From Chondrus crispus (lineage: Eukaryota; Rhodophyta; Florideophyceae; Gigartinales; Gigartinaceae): a stretch of 64,000 nucleotides of DNA. The position numbers and the translations under genes were made by a program. Below the pieces are notes generated by a model. The model had not been told where the DNA came from, did not search any database, and worked only from the letters and a program-made list of their open reading frames with translations. The stretch lies in contig NW_005178676.1 in the NCBI RefSeq assembly GCF_000350225.1, forward strand, positions 131,998-195,997. The letters are read 5' to 3'. Below, in pieces: positions 1 through 10,275 of the stretch (positions within the stretch are counted from its first letter, which is position 1; each line of letters begins with the position of its first letter).

Positions 1-819
1 TTCACCGGGGTCCGTGGGTTCTCTCGATGGGTCCCCGCGTCCTGCAGTACAGTACCGCGGAGAATTAAACCGGACGGTGCTGTCTTCTGCACAAATATGG
101 ACGTCTTCTTCGCACGAGCGGGTCTTCTCCGCGTCCGTATCGGTCCGCTCATCCGCGTTAGCGGGATTGCCACTGTGGGCGTCGTCCGTTTCCGGTTCTT
201 CGCGTCGCGCGCCTCCTCCCGTAGCGGATTCTTTGCGACGCGCGTATCCTTCCGTAGCGGTGGAGGATTTTCTTCTGCCATCGTCCGTAACTGGTTGTTC
301 GCGTCGCGCTTGTTCCTCCGTAGCGGTCGAGGAATTATTTTTGTTCCCTCCCCCTTCCTTAGCGTCGGCCTCTCCGGGGGCCGCTACGCCACGTGTCAGG
401 ATGTGTGTGGGGGATGGCAACGCGAGACCCACAACGGTATGCTTGGGGACGTGGACCGCACGGTTTCCGAAGTTGCTAACGAGCACCGTAAACGGCTCGC
501 CCCGGAAGAGGTCCATGACCCCCTGGGCCATCAGGCATAAATTCTTATGCGCCGCTTTGGGGTGGTTTTGCAGGAAGCAAAGCCCCCCAACCGGTGTTGC
601 GACGCGTACCATCGCTTGGGTCATCGGGGGTATCGTGACCCCCTTGACCACGCGAATTTTCCGTGACGGTACGTTCGTCGGGAACTGCGCGCGCTTCCGG
701 TCGGCCGAATTTTCCTCCTGCGGGAGCTGCTGTGACGGTCCCCTCGAGGCCATCTTGCGGTCGTGCCTCGAGGGTGTGACTCCCGTCAGCGCTACGGACG
801 GCGCATGATGGAACAGCAC

Positions 820-1110
820 CTTCCTCTGCGGTGGCAGGATCGCCTTCACGTGGCGATCCAGGAACGTGGTTCCGATGATACAGTCCACCGCAAGGTTGGT
901 GACGACCAAGAACGGTACGCGGGCGACGAACTCACCAATCCGGACGTACAGTTTGAGCTCGCCGAGGGCCTTCATCGACTTACTCGAAGCGTCGATGAGC
1001 GGCGGGCTCCGCGCGGACTGGATGGCAGCGCGCCACGGTTCTGCCACACAGCGTAGGTGGATTAGATTGGGGCCGGCGCCCGAATCTAGAACCGGCGTGA
1101 TGGCGCGCAT
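820..1110 (-). other. retropepsin-like region of the Ty3-type element
   Basis: The minus-strand translation downstream of gag contains VLDSGAGPNLI, a typical aspartic-protease active site (DSG), followed about 60 residues later by VDCIIGTTFLDRH, which matches the second signature of retroviral-type proteases (hydrophobic-IIG-LD). Such a domain matures gag and pol. It lies in the region between gag and the missing polymerase, as in Ty3-type elements. Bases 1-800 have no recognisable domain; they could be the linker between protease and reverse transcriptase. Confidence 0.6.
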
Positions 1111-1439
1111 CATCGCGCGTCGTTGTCCGACCGTTGCGGTGACCTTATAATTCTGCTTCTTGAAGAAGCAAATTGCCGCTTCGTCCGTTCGGCTCTGCGA
1201 TTGCGCGCGTACCGAAGCGGTCGACAGGGTGCCTTGTTTATTGAGGCTTGGCACGGGGAGGATCGTCGACGCCTCTACGCGTCCTCCCCGGCTTCCCCCG
1301 TCAACCCAAGGTCCTCGGGCCCCTCGTCCGTCAGCGGTAGCGCGGGTTCTTCCGATTGGACGGTCTCGAGCGGCTCGACCACGTTGATGTCCGTGGGAGC
1401 CTGCGCACGCGAATTTCGCCACGCGGTCGGCGGTTGACG

Positions 1440-3338
1440 CTAGAACGGCGAGCCTGGGCGGAGACCTTGACGGATCCGAAGCTTTTGGTAATTGGCCTCG
1501 CGGGCCTGCAAAAGCTTCGAACGCAGCGCGCTATCCGCCACCACAGGACATTGCTCCTGTCGGTGGGTCAGGTCCAGACAGAACCGACACGGCGGGGGTC
1601 CAGGTAATCCTTGGTTGAAGAACCGGACCCGCTGGTTCTGTACTGGCCTTCCGTACGGATGTGCGCGCGCATCGCCGTGTTGGGCGGGCGCCGTCGGTGC
1701 GCCCGCCGGGGACGAGGCAGGTGACGGATGGTAGCTAGAAGGCGGCGAGCTAAGCGAGCTCGACGTCGCCGACTGGTCCGTCACCGCCAGTATCTCCTCC
1801 GTTTCGGTTCCGCGCGCTGTCGGGAGTTCAGATAGGGACTCGACCGACAGCACAGGCCTTGTCCGCGCGTTGCGCGTGAATCTTCTCACCGAATCGGACG
1901 GTGCTTGAAGCGACGCGAGCGAGGTCGCCTGTGTTCGAGCAGAGCGGTGCGTCTCGCCTATCGCTTGCGTGTAGCATGCCACCGCTTGGTAGTCCACGCC
2001 CGGATGCGTCGCGAGAAATCCTAGCACCGCGATTGGATCTTGACCACCGAACGTGTGGGTTTTCAGCTGGACGTCCAACTTCTTCCGATAACGGTTAACT
2101 CGGCGCGCGGTACTCGCGTCGTAGCGCGCGCTGCGATTTTCCAGCCTATACGTGCGGTAGGCGCCGGCCTTGGTGAACAGGTCGTTCAGCGGTTTGATCA
2201 CCGGCAACCGTTTCGGATCCCGCCTCCGGGCAGACCGGCGGTCTCTGCCCCTGCGGTGGCGGTCTCCTTCTCCGCCGGGGCTACTGTAGCCCTCCGGATC
2301 GGAGTGTTCTCGCCGGAACCGACGTCGGTCGCGCGCATTGCGGCCTCTGCGGTCGCTTCTGCGCGATTCGTCCGACTCGGTGTCCTCGTCATCGGAGGGG
2401 TATCCACCTCCTCCGGCATCGCGGTATCGCGCGTAGCGTCCGTCGCGGTTCTTGCGCGTCGTCCTGTGGCGACGTCTTGTGTCTTCTTCCTCGGAGGGGT
2501 TTTCTGTACCCTCCGAGGTGTAGCCTTGAGCGCCGAGTGCGCTTCTTCTGCTCGACCGATACGGCTGTCGCTTTTCTGTCGCGAAGCGCCCCAGGCGGTT
2601 TTCTGTCCCGCGGGGGCCAGCCGTATCGGCGAGTACGGGGGGGCCATTTTCTGTGGGCCCTCCTGTAGCACCATAAATTGGTGGGAGGTAAATGGTCTTA
2701 CCCTCCGGGTGAGGGGCCATTGTACCGATCCCGGGTGCGGCGCCGATCGGTTCAGCGTGCGTTAGCGTAGGATCCGGAGCGGTTGAGTCGCGCTGTTCGC
2801 GTGCGTCGACTCCTGCTCCGGCGAAGGTCGTGGCCAGACGATTGGCCACGGCGGAGCTGATCGCTCCCTTTAGAGCCGTACCGGACGGGGATTCTTCATC
2901 CACAGTGGTGAGCGCGGTCACCACCTCGCATTGGACTTGAGCGGGTAGAAGTTCGTCCAAAAGCGGTGGTATCGCGCTGCGTACGTGCGCGTTCACGAGC
3001 GCGGGCACCGTTCGGTCGAGGCATACGCGCGCTACCTGGGGGAGTTCCGTAGCGAGGAACTCCTCGACCCAGGCCTGGATGCGCAGCTGAATCGCGTCGA
3101 CCATCCATTGGACGCGATTCTCAGTGCCTGCCGACGCGGCCGGCGTAACATCCGATGCGGACGCTCGCGTGCGGCCCGGTCGCGGTGGCGGTCGCAGCAG
3201 GGCTTCCGGGTTCTCCACCCGGGGGCGCGGTGCGCCACTGCCACTGCGGGTGCTCAGACGCCCGGAGGCGGAGTCTTCCCCTTGATCCGGTCGGTTCATC
3301 GTCGAATACGCTTCGCGATCGACGCGGTGATTTCTCAA
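1440..3338 (-). CDS. gag: gag-like ORF of the Ty3-type element
   Basis: A 632-codon open frame. The first ~200 codons are Pro/Ala/Arg-rich. The middle is an Arg/Asp/Ser-rich basic stretch. A capsid-like block follows (around residues 370-440, with TYRLEN and a DPIAVLGFL-type segment), and the C-terminus carries a clean CX2CX4HX4C zinc knuckle (CRFCLDLTHRQEQC). The capsid-like block is recognisably related to 51690-51990 (YRAYRL, then DPIKVISF), which places both in one gag family. The role is particle assembly and packaging of the element's own RNA. No break is seen in this ORF. Confidence 0.75.
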   Translation of the reverse strand: MRNHRVDREAYSTMNRPDQGEDSASGRLSTRSGSGAPRPRVENPEALLRPPPRPGRTRASASDVTPAASAGTENRVQWMVDAIQLRIQAWVEEFLATELPQVARVCLDRTVPALVNAHVRSAIPPLLDELLPAQVQCEVVTALTTVDEESPSGTALKGAISSAVANRLATTFAGAGVDAREQRDSTAPDPTLTHAEPIGAAPGIGTMAPHPEGKTIYLPPIYGATGGPTENGPPVLADTAGPRGTENRLGRFATEKRQPYRSSRRSALGAQGYTSEGTENPSEEEDTRRRHRTTRKNRDGRYARYRDAGGGGYPSDDEDTESDESRRSDRRGRNARDRRRFRREHSDPEGYSSPGGEGDRHRRGRDRRSARRRDPKRLPVIKPLNDLFTKAGAYRTYRLENRSARYDASTARRVNRYRKKLDVQLKTHTFGGQDPIAVLGFLATHPGVDYQAVACYTQAIGETHRSARTQATSLASLQAPSDSVRRFTRNARTRPVLSVESLSELPTARGTETEEILAVTDQSATSSSLSSPPSSYHPSPASSPAGAPTAPAQHGDARAHPYGRPVQNQRVRFFNQGLPGPPPCRFCLDLTHRQEQCPVVADSALRSKLLQAREANYQKLRIRQGLRPGSPF

Positions 3339-3428
3339 CCTTTTCCGTCCGTACGGTTCTGCGCAGAGCGGGCGTCAAGGCGCGCGGCTCTACCTCGAGA
3401 GTTATAGCCCTCCACAAGAGTACCAAAA

Positions 3429-4096
3429 TGTGGTACAACTCTCCTCAAACCCTAGCGGGCGAGAGGCTCGGAGGATGAGCCGAGGGAGCTCGCGACGCGA
3501 GACGCGCGGGGCGCGGTAACCGATCGGACGAGCTCGCGAAAAGGGAGTGGCTCACTGGCCGGTTACGCGCAGTCGCCCCGTGGTGCGTGAACGGGAGCGA
3601 CCGGTAACGGGTTAGAAGCCATCGCGCGCGATAGACAACCGAAACGGACGTATATAGGCGCGAAAGGGACGGGGGCGAGCTTGCCCCAGTTTACTGGTGG
3701 GGACGGGTGTCAGGTCTTAACCCCTCAGAGGGACGCCTCGGACACCTGTCCCAGTATACAGTACCTGCCGCCTAGTGCGTACCAGATACTGTACGCCATT
3801 AAAAAACTAGCGCCTCAATTCCTACTTACCGCGCGGACGCTGCGGCTACACGTGTGTACTACTGTACACACGCGCTGCTTACAGACTACCGCACGGATGC
3901 CACGTGTGCTAGCGTACACGCGTCATACTGGTAGACTACCGCTTGGCCGACACGTGCACTACTGTACACGTACGCCAGATTACGACCGCTCGGCACGCGC
4001 GCGCTCCCTACACGTGGGCACACCCGCCCACGTGTCCACCGTGCACGGCCGCACTGTTAATAATCTCCCCGCGCGCGCGTCCGTCGTTATACTACA
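3429..4096 (-). repeat. 5' LTR of the Ty3-type element
   Basis: On the minus strand the repeat opens with TGTAGTATAAC and closes with GTTGTACCACA, so its ends are a short imperfect inverted repeat. A large part of it (about 3535-3770) matches the reverse complement of 4810-5060 in the solo LTR, which confirms that both belong to one family. The half nearest the LTR start (3840-4085) is rich in CACGTG cores, several in hairpin form, for example ACACGTGGGC facing GCCCACGTGT near 4011-4036. The partner LTR lies outside the window, so neither age nor target duplication can be read. Confidence 0.8.
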
Positions 4097-5647
4097 ACTG
4101 GCTGGAGTCCTGTGTAGAAAAAGGAATTGAGGTTGTCCAGAGCCCAGGTAACACTTCACAATTCTTGCAGCCCTGCGACTCATTTATAAACAAATGTTTC
4201 CAGAATGAAGTGCGAACACAGCGGGACATATTCTGTAGCATGGCAGTATCAGACACCAAAGCCATTTGGTATAAACTAATGCTTGGTGTGGCTGGGTTTC
4301 GGGCTATTTCGCAGGGCATTGTGCGAGCTTCGCTCACGGCTACTGGACTGTAGCCCATGGACTACCGATTTTTGGATCAGTTTAGGACGGAAGAATTTAG
4401 AGGGAACGAGAAAAACAAGAAGATTAGAGTTGCAGTTGATGCTGCAGGTCCCGCTGCAAGACTATCCGCAGTACAGAAACGTAAGAAAGACAGTGACACG
4501 TTCGCAGAGATACAAAATGTTGTTTCTTCTGGGGCCCTGCCATCGACGGCCATAGACAGAATTTATCCGATTCTACAGGACAACACTATGTAGTACAACG
4601 GCGTGAAGGCAACGGCACCACCGTTGCCGCCCCGGGATACAGTACGATGGGCTGTAAGCGCGAGAAGAACTGTAAGGAGTTATATTTACAGCACACGGCC
4701 GGTGCGGAGTACAGTAGTACCCCGCTGGTTACACTTGTAGGATCCGAACGGTAAGTAATTAGTAATTAGTAGTTAATGGCACGAATTAGCCAATTTAGCA
4801 CAGTAGCTGGTATACAGTAAGTAACAGCTACTGTAGCCGGACAGGTGTCCTGGCGTCCCACTTAGGGGTCAAGACCGGGGCACCTGCCCCGTTCCAGTAA
4901 ACGGGAGGCAGACTCGCCTCCCTTCCCAAGTACGGCTAATTGCTATGCCCGTTCCGGTTTCCCTTTTAGTCTCAGGCTTCTAACCCGTGACCGGCCGTCT
5001 GGATCAAACACCACCGACCGGCTGCGCGTCACCGGCCACGTCAGTCTTCCCTCTTTTCGAGTCCATCCGTATGGTCTGCGTTCGCGCGTGGGTTACCCAG
5101 CGGGGCGCGCTCCCTTACCTCTAACCCCCCTCTTTTCCGAGTGGTCGGGACGAAGGTAGTTATAGCACACACTACAGTCAGTAGTATTCTCATGTCCGTT
5201 AAGGGTCCCCAAATTGAAATGCGCTTGGGTCATGGACGCGTCCGGGCAATTAATCGTAACGCTGCTCTGGCTTGCGGAACACCAGCCATATACCTATCGC
5301 ATAGTGAGGTTATTAGAAAAAGAAGGAAAAGTCGCTGGCGGACGAGGTTGCGAAGCATCGCAAATTACATGAAAGAGAGCACAGAGCGGAACTGAAATCA
5401 ATCAATGCAGAAGCCAAGGTTCTCGCAGCTTTAAGGGGGCAGGAGCAGAAGCAAATCAAATTGACTGCAGCTGCGGCGAGGAAGCGCCGGCAAGAGGAGA
5501 ATAAAGCGTATCATAAGCGGTGCAGGGAGGCTGTAGACGCACGAAAGGCAGCTAAAAAGGCTAGAACTGGCGGTGGCGGCGTCGCTCTGGGGCAACAAGC
5601 AGTGGCAGCTGCAGCTCTATTGGATCTACAGGGACCTCACCAACTCT
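4097..5647 (+). pseudogene. pogo/Tigger-like DDE transposase, 3' part, interrupted by a solo LTR
   Basis: The plus-strand translation from 4099 (WLESCVEKGIEVV, then SQFLQPCDSFINK) matches the end of the DDE_1 transposase core of pogo/Tigger/Jerky elements, including the third catalytic Asp in QPCD. A family-typical 'F-A-GI-ASLTATGL-P' block follows, in which the usual Trp of the TGxWP motif is replaced by a stop near 4351. Coding sense runs on to 4588, is split by the LTR at 4589-5169, and continues to about 5647 as a Lys/Arg/Ala-rich tail expected of these proteins, in more than one frame. The N-terminal two thirds should lie beyond the Ty3-type element, left of the window. Nothing is left that could act as a transposase. 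Confidence 0.7.
4589..5169 (+). repeat. solo LTR of the Ty3-type family, 5-bp target duplication
   Basis: Opens TGTAGTACAAC and closes GTTATAGCACA. It is flanked on both sides by CACTA (4584-4588 and 5170-5174), a perfect 5-bp target duplication. It lies in inverse orientation to the LTR at 3429-4096, and the two share long stretches (for example GTAACGGGTTAGAAGCC-type sequence and a region around GACACCTGTCC). No internal coding sequence remains, so this is a recombined solo LTR. Confidence 0.85.
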
Positions 5648-5959
5648 GAGTGTGGTGACTTTCCTCCCAAATTACCCACTTTGGAAGATTTTGGACCTAT
5701 GTGGTCATCATACAGTAAATTCATTGAGCTTTTTTCTCGGACTACAATTTGACAGCAATGGTTCGATGTTTTCAGTTCTAGTTCACTCTCTCATCGTTTG
5801 GCAGTCTTTGCGTTCTTGTGGGACGATCTGAAGGTATCTTTGTACTTAAAACTTTGAAGATTGTTCCAAATTACCCCCCGTGGAAGGGTAGTGTCTAGAT
5901 GACAAGTGGCCTCCTTTGAGGTTACTTTCAACTTATTTTTCTTGACTTTTGCTTGCTCA

Positions 5960-6770
5960 CCAAGAAGGAAAAAGATGCTCTCGACACCGCAGTGGACTTC
6001 TAAGTTGTGGAAAGGCGGAGTTAGGTGAGATCGGCAAGTCTTTTCCAGCCATTTTTAGAATGCCTAAAAAAGAAGCCTTTCTGACCAACTTCAAAGCGTT
6101 ATGTGTTGATATCTTCGAAACTAGAATGCTTGTTTAAAAGGTCCACCGATTAGTGAAACGTCATTAGATTCTTAGTCTTTCTGTGCATTCACAACTGCTA
6201 TCCCAATGTTTTGCAGGATGTTATTGCTGGGGGCATATACGTTAAAGAAATGGTATCCAACCGATTTTATGAAGTTTTGATTTAATGAATATATTTTTGC
6301 ATAAAAAAACGGCAAATTGCTGGTCGTCTAGAGAAAACTGTTTAAATTATTCGCTGGAGTAGCTAGCTAGAGTGTCTATACGACCGGAGCTTGTCTTCAT
6401 ATGAGGACAGCTTTTTTATGCAAAAATATAGACATTAAATTGAACATTTAAAAAGCTACCTTAGACACTATTTCCTTAACGTACTTGTTTTCGGCAATAG
6501 CATCTCGCAGAACGCCGAAAAAGCAGCTTCGAATGCGCAAAAAGACTAAGAGTGTAATGTAGATTGAGTACATAGTACCTTTTTTAAACTGGTGTTTTGG
6601 TTTCGAAGTTCTTTTACATGCGATTAAGTTGGTTTAAAAAAGCTTCTTTTCCAGACATATCTAAAAACGACCAGGAAGAACATGCAATTCTCACAAAGTT
6701 CTTTCTGGTCCCATGTCAGCACAATTGCGATGTCATGACAAAGAAATTGAGAGGCTTTTCTCAATAATAT
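5960..6770. repeat. long imperfect palindrome (diverged inverted repeat)
   Basis: The left arm (about 5960-6336) matches the reverse complement of the right arm (about 6376-6770) over nearly its whole length with many substitutions and small gaps. Anchors are TTTTTAGA plus AAAAGAAGC (6051-6075 against 6640-6676), TTAGTCTTT (6170 against 6545), and a shared 16-mer around TATTTTTGCATAAAAAA (6290 against 6410). GGTCGTCTAGAG (6325) faces GTCTATACGACC (6376), leaving a spacer of about 40 bp. Neither arm has a good long reading frame. It may be a foldback element or two head-to-head relics; the same layout would also make a hairpin RNA if transcribed. Confidence 0.75.
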
Positions 6771-7325
6771 ACTGCAAACAAAGAAAAACTCCAGAATGCC
6801 CGACATGATTCGCCATGCGATCTGCTGCTCGAAGTGGACAGGATCGAGGCATCCACCTCTTCCAAGACGACCATTTAGAAGATTCGGGGAAATTTCAACC
6901 AAGCAAACAATTTCTTCGCGTATAGGATGTTTTTCAACACGCCCTTAGTACTCCCGCTTTACTGTACATATGAGACCACACCACGGGCCGCACCAAGGAC
7001 CGCAATGACAACAGCTCACCCTTTCGAAACAATCTAATCATTGCTTCTCATCCTTCTCCCAAATCCAATTTTCATGATCTCTCCAGAACGTCTGACGCCT
7101 GCGACTGTTCCTGTCGTATTTTGCGTTGCATCCGCTTCCAAAATGCCAGCACAGAGGATAACGTTTAGCTAGTCGTCACTATCACGACACGAATGTTGTG
7201 CTAATCAGACAGGCCTCGATCGTAATGAGCCGCGCAAGAATTAGACGGTTCTTCGAAAGTCGGAATGCCTTGACATGAAAGAGAAGATAAATTGGGAATT
7301 GAATACGGAGTGGGTACTCACGCGC
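6771..7325. other. intergenic, nothing recognised
   Basis: Between the palindrome and the TATA-like site of the next gene I see no coding frame with recognisable sense, no RNA gene and no repeat. Confidence 0.5.
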
Positions 7326-7333
7326 TATATAAA
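7326..7333 (+). promoter_or_regulatory. TATA-like box of the secreted-protein gene
   Basis: TATATAAA lies about 190 bp before the chosen start codon at 7524, with no other gene between. The spacing leaves room for a normal 5' UTR. It is a sequence match only. Confidence 0.4.
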
Positions 7334-7523
7334 GCAAGCAGGCAGCTATTTACACCACTCTTTTACCAGCACTTTTAGAGCATATTCGCTGCCCTTCTCG
7401 TCTGGTAAGCATCACGTTTCTGCTTGTAGCAAAGAGGTGTGTGTGTGTGAGCATCATTCGTCTTTCAACATTCGTACGCGGCATTCACCTCAAGCTGACG
7501 GGTCTGTCACCGCTCTATTCATC

Positions 7524-8855
7524 ATGCCGTGTGGATATCTCCTCGTGGTACTATACGGAGCTCTTTTTCTGAGCTTGGGCCAAGCTCAATGTGTCTTTTC
7601 ATCGACGGAATGTCAGTGCGCTCTCGAGCCTGCTGGCAATGCATGTCTCCGTTACGCGAGCGGCGCTGGCGATTCATTGCAATGTGAAGTGTACTCCTGT
7701 AGCGCGGGATATGTTTGCGACTGTACGTGATTCATTTTCTTATCGATATCGTTATGATGCAGAGGAAGGTTGCCCGATTGTTGATACTGACAGCCCGTAA
7801 AATGCGATGTGCATGCCGACGTTCTTTCACTCTGGGTAGGTTCTGGAAGCGACATGTGCGATGTTTCAGATTGCACTGCTTCTCGTGACGTGTACCGAAG
7901 GGTGGACAGCGCTCCACTTGTTGTCGGACAAACCGTTTCATGCCAGCGTGCAGATCAAGTGACCTGCGTGGACCTTAGAGCTGGCGCTTCTGCACCCGCT
8001 GGGGCGCCTCCATCTGCATCTCCTTCATCCGCCGCACCTTCCGCTTCTGCGCCTGCCACTGCGTCTCCCTCTACCTCTGGATCAGCGTTGGCATCTCCGT
8101 CAACTTCGTCGCTGCCGTCGCCAACCCCATCTACATCGCCGTCGGCGGTACCCTCACAGTCGACCACGCCCTCCAGTTCCACCAGCAGTACGGCATCTCC
8201 TTCAACACCTGTGGGAGGTGCATCCTCAGCGGCACCTTCTACGTCGGTGGCAAGCACACCGACTGCAGCGCCTTCAGCCGGACCGTCTGAGATTCCCTTG
8301 GGCGGCGCATGTGATGGAAGTATTCCTTGCGTGGCTGGCACCGGATGCTCGTGCTTCAGTACATGCGAGAAGATTGTCTCTGTGGATATTATCGCTTTGG
8401 CTGACGATAGAACCAGGCCGTATGTTTGCGGCGAAGCAATCGGACCGTTCTCATTGGACTTCGAGACTTCAAGGTCGTGGCGCTACGACGGCATCTGTAC
8501 GGATATATTCTTCCAAGTGTTGAACTCTGGTGCGGGCGCGACAGGTTTGCTCTTTGCTGTGAGAGAGGTAGGTGGAGCTTGGATTCCGAACGCTTTCAAT
8601 AGTGGGGATGGCGTAACTGCGACCACGCAATACAATCCTCCGTTCGGGTTCATGACAGATCCGACGTACGACTACAGCAACTGGGTTCCTCCAGTTGAAC
8701 AAACATCAACTTTCCCTAATGAGCAAGCGTACTTGGACTTCCGGGCACAGTACGGAAGCGCGTTCTGGACAACTGCCGATGGTGTTCACACTAGTGGGGA
8801 TCCGAACGCTGCAATCTACGACGCATGGTACCGGGTCTCTTTGCCATTCTGCTAG
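7524..8855 (+). CDS. secreted Cys-rich protein with Ser/Pro/Ala linker, one intron
   Basis: Exons 7524-7722 and 7840-8855 give 404 residues. The intron (GTACGT...TAG, 117 nt) keeps the frame and joins two Cys-rich stretches (…VCDC then SGSDMCD…). The start is the ATG opening a clear signal peptide (GYLLVVLYGALFLSLGQA). After the Cys-rich N-terminal domain comes a ~105-residue linker of Ser/Pro/Ala/Thr repeats (about residues 120-220), likely O-glycosylated. A C-terminal domain of about 170 residues follows, with paired Cys (CACDGSIPCVAGTGCSCFSTC-like spacing) and aromatic-rich sequence ending in LPFC. I do not recognise the C-terminal domain. A cell-wall or extracellular-matrix protein is plausible from the architecture. 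The GalNAc-transferase gene beyond it could in principle act on such a linker, but that is inference. Confidence 0.75.
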
Positions 8856-10275
8856 GGGGACAACTGTGGTTCAAAATCACCCGCCACAGGCCTCTAAAGG
8901 CCCTTGCGTGAATCCAAGCGGCTATAGTAGCACATATGACTGTGTGGGTGGCAGCTTCTTGCTTGCGCCTCTTAACGCGAACTGGAGGTATTTTGCTCTC
9001 TGTCTTGTGCCGTGCTGTAGCCCCTGCGCATCATGCTTGTCCCTAAACGATAGCAACCACCGTCTGTTATGCGCCTTTCCTGGCTCCGAACTCGACTAGG
9101 CGTTAAACCTTGAGGACAGCTCACCCGGCACTCAATTCCAGCCGAAGTCATTTGTCCAAAAATCTGTTGGTTCAGAATCGGACAATTGCATCGTTAATAG
9201 GAAAGAATAAGTAAAAACGTCATATTCTTCTCCCCCTTGAAGAAGAGTCCTCAGCCACTGACTGTCCTTTAAGTTACAGTAGAGACTTCATTTTCGCGCT
9301 TCGACCAGAGTTCATGACACTTCTTAAACTAATTTGTACGAATGTTCGACTGAAGACCCCGCTCCTATTGGGCTACGGCGCCGAACAAATCCGCTATTCA
9401 TAATACGCACGCGCACGAAGAAAGCACTGATAGCTTTTAGAAAACAAATTAGAACTTTTCATCACCCCGCGCTTTTGATGCAGTACACTGTGGTTGTTGA
9501 ATGCAAGACAATGTTCTGGGTTGTCGCGGTTCGTGCTGTCGCACGGCGTGCCTGTTATAAGAACACGTTACACATCTATCATGGTACAACATCAGGTCGG
9601 CACAAGCGGAAGCCAACAGTAACTCTAATTGATAATACAATTACATGCAAAGGCTGATGCAATTGAAATTGCAACTGCAACCAATCGCAATCGACAGTGC
9701 ACGTGTAAAAGGTCATTGAATAGCTGTACACTTTAGGATTGGGAAAAGCAGACAGTAGCGAGCGCAACCGATTGAAATTAGCACACTTGCAAAGGACGTA
9801 GACCCGAGTAGGAAAGAAAGTACCTATAAGGCCAGTACGAGAGAGTGTGCTGAGAGGAGAGGAGCAACAGGGAAAGAAGAAAGATCCTAGGAGCCATCTA
9901 AGGAGCATTGTGTTCATTGTGTTTGCAGCTCGTAGATAGGTCCTCCATCTATCTCGCAATGCCACCTCAAACATGAGTGAACCTGGAAGATCCATAGTAG
10001 TACAGTACTACAGTACTTCGGTTGCTGATAATTCGAGTTGAGCACGATACGAGGAGCGGCCCAGCCTCACTCGGGTACAACATTCCACGAAATGGACAGC
10101 TAGGGCAATGGCTCACGCCTTGGCCGAGTTGCTGCCCAATTGTTCTGAACGAGCTCAGCAGACTGACATAGACTGGCACCTAGGCCATATGGCGAAAAGT
10201 ATTTAGTGTCTACCAAAAAACTGTACAAGAAGACCGACGAGCAGTGCGGCACACTACTGTACTTCGTGATCCCTA
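8856..10275. other. intergenic between convergent genes
   Basis: No coding frame with recognisable sense is seen on either strand. Short TACAGTAC-type motifs occur (for example around 10000-10017 and 10252-10260), as in most host intergenic regions here. An additional 3' exon of the secreted protein cannot be excluded but none is supported. Confidence 0.5.

Larger units (their letters stand above)
1..4096 (-). mobile_element. Ty3-type LTR retrotransposon, cut by the left window edge
   Basis: A minus-strand LTR element. Reading right to left it shows a 668-bp 5' LTR, a TGG-starting primer-binding-type site three bases inside the LTR, a gag ORF ending in a zinc knuckle, and a retropepsin region with a DSGA active-site motif. 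Reverse transcriptase and integrase would lie left of base 1 and are not seen. The element has entered a pogo-like DNA transposon, whose transposase resumes at 4097. The gag ORF is long and open, so the visible part looks close to whole. Ty3-type is inferred from the gag-protease order and a related gag at 51.7 kb; without the polymerase the family call is moderate. Confidence 0.75.

Noticed and set aside
2040-2765. 241-codon plus-strand frame over the first gag
   Set aside because: Mirror of the gag's Arg/Asp/Ser repeats; the minus strand has the zinc knuckle and is the real frame.
6624-6902. 92-codon minus-strand frame in the long palindrome
   Set aside because: Covers one arm only, is not kept in the other arm and shows no family sense.
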